In this document: positions 55,721-64,000 of the stretch, in pieces
How positions within the stretch are numbered: position 1 is the first letter of the stretch
Layout: each line of letters starts with the position of its first letter
From: Mytilus californianus
Taxonomy: Eukaryota > Mollusca > Bivalvia > Mytilida > Mytilidae
NCBI RefSeq assembly: GCF_021869535.1
Contig: NW_026262690.1
Coordinates: 61,264,995-61,328,994, forward strand
Length of the DNA: 64,000 nucleotides
Reading direction: 5' to 3'
Position numbers and translations under genes: made by a program
Notes under the pieces: generated by a model
The model's input: only the letters and a program-made list of their open reading frames with translations
Databases searched by the model: none
Told to the model about the DNA's origin: nothing

Positions 55721-58269
55721 GTAAGTTTTGTTTTAATTGTAAGTTTTTGTTTTTGTTTTTGTCATTAGACTGTGACACTTTTTGGCCATAAATGAAAATA
55801 TGTTTTAATTTAACAAAAAAAAAAAAAAAACAAACTGAATAAATGAAAGTGTGGTTTCTTAGATTTGATTATCATTATGTATCTTCGAATTTCTTGTTCA
55901 AAATTGAAAAAAAGAGAAATATCTTTATCAAGTGAATAAGGTATAAAATTGCATGATTGAATCAGGTTTTATATATATGTAGTATTAATGGTTCAATTTG
56001 TTGATTTTCTAGTTCCAGAAATTGAAAATGAGCCGACTGAAGCAAAATGTATAGATCAAAATCTTCCGATGGTATGTATTACTAATACCGGATTATTCTC
56101 TCTCTCTCTCTCACACACTTTATTGATAAATCAAAGGTTTTACTTGTAATTTTAAATCATATTAATATTATAATTTATAAGTATTTATGGAAATCTTATC
56201 ATATATTCGATGGAGAAAACAGGCGATAAAGATATAGCTTCAATGTTTAGCATATTCTCCATAAGACACTTTTCGACAAGATTTATCATGCTTAGGACTA
56301 TAAGCAACACTTTGTAAATTATAAAAGGAAGGTTAATTTGAAAGGTATGTGAAATTCTGAAACTAAAATTATCAAGGTAAATTGTAAAAAAAAAAACACA
56401 AAATAACTACACAGGAGCTCTGAAACTACTGCAACAGTCATCGGACTTGTGGACATGTCTTATATCCCCTTTCATCCCTCGATATGAATGTCGCATTTCC
56501 GAGTAACCAATGACACACATAAGTCAAATTTCGAGAAATCATAAAACACGACATTGGCGGTTGTGGGGAGTTCTTTCAATTGAATAATGTAATTTCAGCT
56601 TTTCAAATTCGTACATTTGTCAACACCAAACTATATATATTTTTTTTTAAATAGATATATGTATGAGAAGTGAAAACAGAGCTTACGTTGTATTGTTATT
56701 TAACTAACCGACTTAAAATAAAACTTACTTGATTTGGTTGATTTGAATATGGAGACAACATTCGAAAATAATTCATTGTACCGTTTTTTATGCATTGTTT
56801 GCAGATGCAAGAACCAAAACATGTAAGACCAACACATAAAGTAATAAATATTATAAAGTTATCGAGCAATGAACTAAGAAATTTTGAGAATGAAGCTGAA
56901 CTTGAAAGTTTTTATTGTTGGCGTGAGAGTTTACCGCCTCCACTGATCCCAGATGAGATAGAGTCCGATGGTTCCGGAGAAATAGAGGAAGAACCAGAAG
57001 AACCAACAAACTATACAAGAAATGAAGTTGATGAAGATGAACCTACTTTTGACAAACTTTATCGACAACACTCTTATTTACCTCCATTCGTTAAAAATCA
57101 TGCTGCTGTAGAAAGATACACTGAAACAATGCTTGCTGGGCTTGAAGCAGATAAAGAGAATCTGGCTATTCAGTATACAACAGACTCGTTAACATTCAAC
57201 AAGTTGATACGGCTGTTACATAACGATGTCGTTCCCTTCGACATTTCACCAGAGTGTGTCACAGAAGTTGTTGTCAGAAATAAACATCTTTCAAACGAGG
57301 AATTGTTGGATATTCTCTGTAGAATATATGACCTGTGCATAGCAAATAAGGTAATATATAGTCTCCATGGAAATCTCAAAACACATTGTAATATATAGTC
57401 TTCATGGAAATCTCAAAACACATTATAGTAATTGAATGCCTAAAATCTACCTGTTAACAATGACATACGAAACATTTTGATCATTTTTTTCTTCTCCAAA
57501 TTTAACATTTTGACTTAAACTAAGGTTCCACTTCCTTCTGAAAATTAGAACGCTGACGTTTATTTTTTAGATCGCTCGTGGTTCCATTACCCAATAATCT
57601 CCAATGTAAGATGTCTGCCCATAGTGCTCCTGCATAAGATAAATACAAGAAAATCACTTGAACTTATTAATGTGACTTGATCTATATTTGGGTCAATAAT
57701 TTAGTAGAAAAAACAAATGAACACAGTGACATCTTGTGTTTTCAAAACAAACAAACAAAAATATGTAATTTTACTCGATAAATCAAAAGTACAGACTAGC
57801 AAACTAGCAAAACCATATAATCAATTGAAATTACTAGCTACATTAAAAATATCTCGTTGCTGCCCTACACGTTAATGGCGACCAGGACAGTAAATAAGTT
57901 AGTATTTGAAAATATAGCATACTTCTTTTTCTCTCATAGATAGCAGAATGGTCTCTGCATTACAGAAAAAGCGTCCAGCCATACTTTAGAAACAGACATT
58001 ACAGAAAGTAAGTATAACAAACAGTATTTACACTCAATCTGACCACGACTTTCTATTAATGAGGAATAAAAATAGAATTAATGCAACAAACAAGATTCTT
58101 TCGCAATTCTCAAGCGTCAAAAGATTTTCTTGTGTATTGATTTTATGTATTGTTTAATTTTCTTTTTGTGGAATTAATTTTTTGTTTTGTTTACTTCAGA
58201 CAATTCCAAACTCGCCCTGTCAATGATCTGCTTCAAGACATACAGAATTATTACAACAACCACGGTTAG
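55480..58269 (+). CDS. Unknown single-pass membrane protein, 327 aa (5 exons)
   Basis: Coding exons are 55480-55720, 56013-56071, 56805-57350, 57940-58007 and 58200-58269. Every junction is GT-AG and keeps frame, giving 984 nt with stop. One membrane helix is predicted at about residues 51-72 (AATALGLSTAAFMTVLCFRY). There is no signal peptide, so the N-terminal ~50 residues and the ~255-residue tail lie on opposite sides. The tail has a strongly acidic, proline-rich region (about 149-180) and then a helical part with FDKLYRQHSYLPPFVKN and ELLDILCRIYDLC. The C-terminus ends QDIQNYYNNHG. I do not recognise a family. The ATG at 55480 is ten bases after an acceptor, so an upstream 5'-UTR exon is likely; an in-frame non-ATG extension exists but crosses that acceptor. 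AATAAA follows at 58359. The gene model is sound, its function unknown. Confidence 0.8.
56013..56071 (+). CDS. Unknown membrane protein exon 2
   Basis: 59 nt between TTTTCTAG and GTATGT. Encodes VPEIENEPTEAKCIDQNLPM. The size gives frame continuity on both sides. Confidence 0.75.
56805..57350 (+). CDS. Unknown membrane protein exon 3
   Basis: 546 nt (182 codons, phase 0 on both sides) between TTTGCAG and GTAATA. It holds the acidic region and the helical domain. The open frame extends past the donor for about 16 codons, which is intron. Confidence 0.85.
57940..58007 (+). CDS. Unknown membrane protein exon 4
   Basis: 68 nt between TCTCATAG and GTAAGT. Encodes IAEWSLHYRKSVQPYFRNRH and YRK. 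Confidence 0.78.
58200..58269 (+). CDS. Unknown membrane protein exon 5
   Basis: 70 nt after TACTTCAG. Encodes QFQTRPVNDLLQDIQNYYNN then HG and a TAG stop. Confidence 0.78.
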
Positions 58270-58358
58270 AGTTAGTAGAAATCTACAGCTTCTTTGCAGC
58301 ATGGTGCTGTGTGCTGATGGACTTAATTTCTGCATTTCTATTTAGACACTAATATATC

Positions 58359-58364
58359 AATAAA
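58359..58364 (+). promoter_or_regulatory. PolyA signal of the 327-aa gene
   Basis: AATAAA 90 bases after the stop, with no competing signal between. Confidence 0.75.
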
Positions 58365-58703
58365 ATTTTCTACAGTGTAAATGTTTCATTTTGTTCAGGT
58401 ATGCTCAAGTATCTCAAAATAGTATATTCTTTCCATATAGAAGCCGACTATTTCGGTATTAACACATCCAAGCTAGTTTGCATTTCCAAGACCTATCCAT
58501 AAAGTAGAACAGAACCGGTCTCGTTAGATTCGACATCAAGAATATGTTGTTAAGAGCTGCCAAAGAATCGATACAATGAGATTGCAATCCTACAACAAAA
58601 AACAATCAAAATATGTAGAAGTTATCATATAGTCTCTAGATAAAATAAATGAGTAAAACATTTTAAATATAACCTCATAAAATAAACTGTTAACACAGAG
58701 ATA

Positions 58704-59658
58704 TGTCTCGCCTATTTGTTATTTTGATAATGCAAATGTTGAAATTTAAATAGCAAAACTTTAACATGTAAGTTATGCAAATATTCAAAGTCAATGAACC
58801 ATGACTGAAGGTAGAGGGCTAAACAATCTCCATGGAAATGAGATGTGCCAATGCTAATACAACTGCAAGCCAAATACCATTGACTTTTCATAAGTCGTTC
58901 CCTTTAAACAAACCTAAACACAAACATTAACTTGTAAACTATGTAAAAGTTTCAAAGTCAATGAACCATAATTAGGAGATGGGATTATATAATCTCCATG
59001 GAAATGAAACTTGCAAATGCCAATACATTTGTATACCGAATATCATTGACTTAACATTAGTGGTTCATCTTAAACTGAACTAATCACAAACTAATACATG
59101 TAAACTAAGCAAAAGTTTCAAAGTCAAGAAAACCATGACTGAGGGGTAGGGACCAAATATTCTCCATGGAAATGAGATGTGCTAATGCTTATACAACTGC
59201 ATACCAATTATCATTGACCTACCACTAACGGTTCCCCTTAAACTGACCTAATCACAACACATGAAAACTAAGCAAAAGTTTCAAAGTCAATAGACCATGA
59301 ATGAGGGGGCGGGGCCAAATAATCTCCATAGAAATGAGATATGCCAATGCTTATACAACTGCATACCAAATATCATTGACCTACCACTAGTGGTTCCCCA
59401 TAAACTGACCTAATCACAAACTAATACATGTAAACTAAGCAAAGTTTCAAAGTCAATAGACCTTGACTGAGGGGGCGGGGCCAAATAATCTCCATGGTAA
59501 TGAGATGTGCCAATGCTAATACAACTGCATACCAAATATCATTGACCTACCACCAGTGGTTCACCATGAATTAGACCTAATCACAAACTACATTGTTGAC
59601 GCCGACGCCGGAAACAGCATACCTATGTCTCGCTTTTTGACTCCGTCAAGGCGAGACA
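58704..59658. mobile_element. Element with five ~166-bp tandem units
   Basis: TTCAAAGTCAA-type landmarks lie at 58784, 58951, 59117, 59280 and 59446 (spacing 163-167). Each unit has AATCTCCATGGAAATGAGAT and ATACCAAATATCATTGACCT. The element begins TGTCTCGCC (58704) and ends with a hairpin CTTTTTGACTCCGTCAAG inside GCGAGACA (to 59658), giving short inverted ends. A ~160-bp tandem core with a terminal hairpin resembles bivalve pearl/Helitron-like elements. That assignment is by structure only. Confidence 0.8.
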
Positions 59659-60097
59659 ATAATGTTCAAAGTTACTATAGCAAATTCAATTTTCTTATTT
59701 GTTCTGGATATGTGTGAAATAATTGACACTGTACGGTAAGCAAATAACAGACAGTCAATCAATCAATGTACTTAATTACTCTGTTAACCTTCTAACACTG
59801 TAATAATAACGGCTGTACTTTCCAGTTTTCATTCAAGAAAATTCTGATCTTGTGCAATACGTATATCTGTCATCTGGACTCTCCCTTGTGTTTTACTTTA
59901 TTTTTCTGCTTATGAACTCTATCATGCATTGTACATTATGTAATTGCCATGTGTATTTATTCTTGCAAAATCATTTGGTCAGTGATGCTACTGGATACGC
60001 TAAAAGATCAAGAAGCCCTACCCACAAATATTATGATGTCCTATGCCCTTTTTTTCACTCCTAATTTTGAATTCAAACTGGCGCGTTGACACCAAAT
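59659..60097. other. No firm feature
   Basis: AT-rich. An open frame at 59852-60064 is hydrophobic and Cys-rich, with no splice or start support. Confidence 0.45.
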
Positions 60098-60454
60098 ATG
60101 AAAACAATGGTGGGGAATATTTATGATAGGATCTATGCCTGGCCTACCATTGACCAAGTGTTAATGGAACTGCTGGAAGATTATGAAGTGTTTGGTGTCA
60201 ACTTCTCAAGTCCCTCAACTTTTGTGGTCTCTAATAGTCTTGAGAAATACATTTTGAATACCAAACTAGCTCTTAGAGCCATCCGTACACATAAAAACAA
60301 AAGGTTATCTATTGGATATTATGATCAACATAATGATAGATTATTGATAAATAAGGCATCAACAATTCATCTTTCTTCTTTTGGGGAGACATACTTTAAC
60401 AAAACGTTTGATTCTTCATTTCTTAAAGAAAAAATGTTTTCAGAAGAGAAGTGA
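60098..60454 (+). CDS. Unassigned ORF, 118 aa
   Basis: ATG at 60098 to TGA, encoding MKTMVGNIYDRIYAWPTIDQ, then VLMELLEDYEVFGVNFSSPS and a basic middle with KNKRLSIGYYDQHNDRLL. Hydrophilic, with protein-like composition and no repeat origin. An AATAAA lies near 60670. I see no acceptor just upstream, so it would be a single-exon gene or a processed remnant. Family unknown. Confidence 0.35.
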   Translation: MKTMVGNIYDRIYAWPTIDQVLMELLEDYEVFGVNFSSPSTFVVSNSLEKYILNTKLALRAIRTHKNKRLSIGYYDQHNDRLLINKASTIHLSSFGETYFNKTFDSSFLKEKMFSEEK

Positions 60455-61669
60455 AAAAGTGCGTTTTTATTCAAACTTTAAAAAAAAAAACATAAAATCA
60501 ACATTGATTTGCAAGAAGAAATCTTGATCCTGTAATTTATTACATTTCTTTTTTATTATAGTTGAAAAATAGGTTCGAGAGCGAAAGATCATGCTCATAA
60601 TACATTCCTTGGGTGATTGCTCGTGTATTACTTTAGATTTATTTTGTTGATAACGATACGTACACTATTAAATAAAGAGTTTATATTTGAGGACAACGAG
60701 AACGTACTATTATCTGTAGGGTTCACAATATCATAACTTGCATCTCTTTATTTGTACTAATTGTTTTTGATGCTGTTATCAATTTTTAAATCCTATTAAA
60801 AGCCAAAATTGTTTTAATTTTGAGAAGAAAATCCGAATGTCGAACTAGAAGTTAAAGCGACCAGTTGGATATTTGATACTGAAAAACGAACGACCAGCAG
60901 CTCATTTCACATTCATTAGTATCAGATGGAACCATTCATATTCTGACTATAAACTTTTTTACTGTCATCCTAAGACCCTAGCATTGGGTCATGACAACTG
61001 AAGTTCTATACGTTAAATGAAAATTATTTCAGTATCCGGAGCGATCTTGGGGTATTAAAAACAAAGCATTTTCCAAATTTGTAATAGATTCCCGTCTGAT
61101 CATCTTTGGCCTGTCATCTATAAAACATCGACAATTACTAATGCATAAGCGACAAATTGTAACCATATAATCTACTAAAAATTGTAATAAAACAAATCTT
61201 TCTCCACCCCAACCAGAATACAAAATGGTAATATTGAATGTCATCATATAAATAGCTATGCTCTTGAACATGACAATCAGTTTATTCTAGCACAACTTTC
61301 ACTCATTTCAATCATATGATATAACCTTCTTTAATGTGGTGTACATCATACAACTCTTTCAAATATAACTAATTGGTATCAGAGTGACACCAAACGTATC
61401 CTGTGTTTTATGGTAAATACATGTAATACACAATGTAAAGATGCATAATGGAAACCATTTGTGTTGGATGGATAGACAGACAAAGCAGAGACTATATACT
61501 GTTCTAGTTTATTTTCAAGGAATATAGAAATACACTTAGGGATTCTTGGAAGTATCACCCCTCCTTCAAATTAGACTTACTTACTTAAAGATTGAAAATC
61601 AAATAAAAGACATGAATCTTTTTTTTATACTAGTATACTTGATATCAAGTAATGTTTGTGTGCGTGTAA
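60455..61669. other. No gene seen
   Basis: AT-rich, with short accidental open frames only. Confidence 0.5.
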
Positions 61670-62125
61670 ATAAGAGAAATATAGATTCTACCACTGCATC
61701 GAGTGTGATACGATATTTATCCACTCGAGACAGTTAAATTTTGAAATTTAAAACGCGAGGCTCGCCGAGCGTTTTAAATATTTAAAATTTAACTGTCGAG
61801 AGTGGATAAATATCGTATTACACGAGATTTGGTGGTGGAATCTGTTTCTCTAATGATTTTCAAACAATACGCAGGCAAATGTATTCCTTCTTTTCAAATG
61901 ATCTGCAAAAAGATGTGTTCTTTCTATGTGACGTCATCAGGCATGGTCGCCTTTTTTCATGCCGTCACAATAGGAAATTCAGAGGAAAGCAAGAAAATTC
62001 GACGTCATAATCGGATTTTAACCAATGAAGAACTGAGATCAAACGAACCACACATTGATTAAATTTTTTTATACAATGGGTGCAGAAAGGGATAAATTGA
62101 CGAAGAATTAGAGAAACTGTTATAT
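61670..62125. mobile_element. Palindromic MITE, copy 2
   Basis: Hairpin arms GATTCTACCAC / GTGGTGGAATC enclose GATACGATATTTATCCACTC and its inverse. The centre is AAACGCGAGGCTCGCCGAGC. Then come CTGTTTCTCTAATG and, later, ATACAATGGGTGCAGAAAGG, in the same order as in 19682-20110. The stem sequence differs from copy 1 although both are well paired. Confidence 0.78.
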
Positions 62126-62275
62126 AACATTCCGTCCAATTAGATGTTTGAATTAGGACTACCTGAACTAGATATCAGTTAATGTTTGTGTGTGTGTGTA
62201 AATAAGAGAAACTGTTATATAACATTCCTTCCAATTAGATGTTTGAATTAGGACTACCTGAACTAGAATGAACAG
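62109..62275. repeat. Short tandem duplication beside the MITE
   Basis: GAGAAACTGTTATATAACAT through GGACTACCTGAACTAGA occurs twice (62113 and 62207). Between them GATATCAGTTAATGTTTGTG repeats a block found before the MITE at 61642. Confidence 0.8.
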
Positions 62276-62731
62276 TTGCATCAGGATCGCATCATACACC
62301 TTTCTTTCTCATATTGAAAATATTACAAGAGCAAAAAAAAGTATTCAAAAGATTTTTTAATCAGAAGCCAAAATGACAAATTGTATGCACAAAACCCCAA
62401 AACAGTGAAAAGTTTGAAGTAATTTGTATATTTAGCTAGGGCATGACCTGAAAAATTACTGTAATATTCTTGGTTAAAGTCCAATATCTCAGGAATAAAA
62501 AAATAGAAATTTTCAAAATCAAGATAATACTCTAAATTGGCTTTAAACTGTTAAAACTTGTGTCTTGGTATGACCTAGAAACTGCTTAGAAATGGATACA
62601 GTATAAAGGATCAGTTGCAAGAAAGCATTGCCAATCATACCACATCTCCTTATTTTTATATGTGTCTTCAAAACTTAACTTAGTCTGGAAGCTCCAAGTG
62701 AGGACTAAATTGACATACTAGCCTCCTTTCA

Positions 62732-63387
62732 GGGCATACTATACAATTTTGATCCAACGGTGATTTTTTTACAAAAATTTGCATACAAGCAATTTTTTAC
62801 CTTGAAAATTCAAATATGTAATAAAAAATATAGATATAAGAAGATGTGGTATGAGTGCCAATGAGACAACTCTCCATACCTTCAAGTGCTAAATTTAGAG
62901 GTAAATGGGGTAGAAATTTTGGACATTTACTTAAAATTTTGGTTTCTTGGACATTTCTATCCTTTGGACAGACATACTTAACTTTTTTGTTTCAAAAGAC
63001 AAATACATGAGGATTTTTGTAAAAAGATTTGGAATATCTTCGTTACAAAATTAGGCTCTTAATTTGTGTAACAATTCTTTGTAAATTATTCATTTTTATT
63101 AAATTTTCACAATTTTAGAAAAAAAACAGCATTTTTTTGCTGTATATTTATCTAATCTAAAATAAAATCATCATTGATTTCTTCATAAAACTTGGAACAA
63201 TCTTCATACCGTATCAAGTCAAATGTCATTTTAAAAAAGAGGAGTCCATGCACTCATTTTCAAGCTAATGATTAAAATCCTTTGAAAAATGAGTCTTTTC
63301 CCCCGATATGTTGCAGTTTGACGTCGCGAAAAATAACATTTTACGTTAGCAACGTCATTATCTCCCCTGTAACTGTATCGCATGCCC
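62732..63387. mobile_element. MITE with GGGCATRCKATACA ends
   Basis: Left GGGCATACTATACA (preceded by TTCA) and right, in reverse, GGGCATGCGATACA (preceded by TTAA). A third end with TTAAGGGCATACGATACAG lies at 45638. TTAA next to GGG suggests a piggyBac-type target with one side mutated. A retroelement-tail scrap at 62825-62880 is nested inside. No coding potential. Confidence 0.5.
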
Positions 63388-64000
63388 TTAAGGCAATGAA
63401 GCAACTGTATTTCTAGATTTTTTACCTAGAAAATTACTTCCTTAAAGCTATGTGAAGGTTTGTTTCAGGACATCATATATACAATATTTATTAATATTTA
63501 AAAGAAAAAAATTCAGATTTGAAAAACAACATATTTTTTCAGACTGTTGCCTCATGTCCATCAATCAAATACTCTTCTTCTGCAAAAGATGAATATATTT
63601 TGTCTTTTAAGGTGTAGAAATTTAGAATACATCCCAATGTCTAAGGTGAATTTTTTAAAAGTTGGACGTTTATTTCAGAGTGAATTTCTCATGATCAAAG
63701 TACCTCATCTGACTTCATTTCAGATAAAATGTGGCTTTAAAATAGAACGAACCTTTCAGTTGCTGTGTCCAATAATTTCCACGTCAAGTTTTCCTGTAAT
63801 CATTATGATATACTGTGCCCTTTGTTAGTCTGTGTATTTGCAATAAGTGTAATGATATTGTCTTTTCTTGGACTAACTAATGACCATGATGACAGAATTT
63901 TAAGAATGGTAGTATTAGTATTCTTATATAAATAACTTATTACGGATGAAAATGCATTTTCAATTACACATATGTAGTGGTGTTCAAAACCCTTCTTTAT
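63388..64000. other. Right edge: possible exon, otherwise nothing
   Basis: A good acceptor TTTTTTCAG (ending 63541) is followed by an open phrase TVASCPSIKYSSSAKDEYIL to about 63610. Beyond this no donor is convincing. It could be an exon of a gene extending past the window, or chance. Confidence 0.25.

Overview
The window looks like animal genomic DNA from a bivalve mollusc, most probably a mussel-like (mytilid) species. The evidence is AT-rich DNA with GT-AG spliced genes, very long repeat-filled introns, tRNA-headed SINEs and several retroelement 3'-tail families that I associate with bivalves. The clade call is inference from repeat style and cannot be proved from the sequence alone. No bacterial, CRISPR or rRNA features were seen.

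Four spliced gene models are supported. (1) 4.0-19.3 kb, plus strand: a three-exon, 164-aa globin with intron positions B12.2 and G7.0, both haem-pocket histidines, and an N-terminal MGC lipidation motif like that of globin X. Its first intron is 13.9 kb and full of repeats. (2) 27.0-27.3 kb, minus: a very small two-exon gene (34 aa, up to 59 aa) with TATA and CCAAT elements and a polyA signal. (3) 38.3-42.4 kb, minus: a four-coding-exon, 471-aa SLC46/PCFT-like transporter whose second exon has left two degenerate tandem copies beside it. (4) 55.5-58.3 kb, plus: a five-exon, 327-aa single-pass membrane protein of unknown family. The genes face different ways and I see no functional link between them.

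The rest is mostly mobile and repetitive DNA. From 6.2 to 16.3 kb a ~36-bp satellite is split by a reverse-transcriptase pseudogene and by a 5.9-kb region with inverted ends. From 21.4 to 26.8 kb lies a 5.4-kb foldback element whose ~320-380-bp arms contain short tandem repeats. From 34.6 to 37.3 kb lies a 2.7-kb foldback element with arms made of a 21-bp minisatellite, flanked by a 6-bp target duplication. From 47.1 to 51.4 kb lies a 4.2-kb element with piggyBac-like ends. Further items are fragments of two kinds of retroelement reverse transcriptase (a Penelope-like type and a Jockey/CR1-like LINE), two intact tRNA-SINEs with 12-13-bp target duplications, palindromic MITEs, and a ~166-bp tandem-repeat element resembling bivalve Helitron-like/pearl elements.

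The most interesting pattern is that several unrelated large elements share one architecture: long inverted arms built from short tandem repeats around a non-coding core. All coordinates come from reading the sequence by eye. Splice sites were checked for reading-frame continuity, but no database search was possible.
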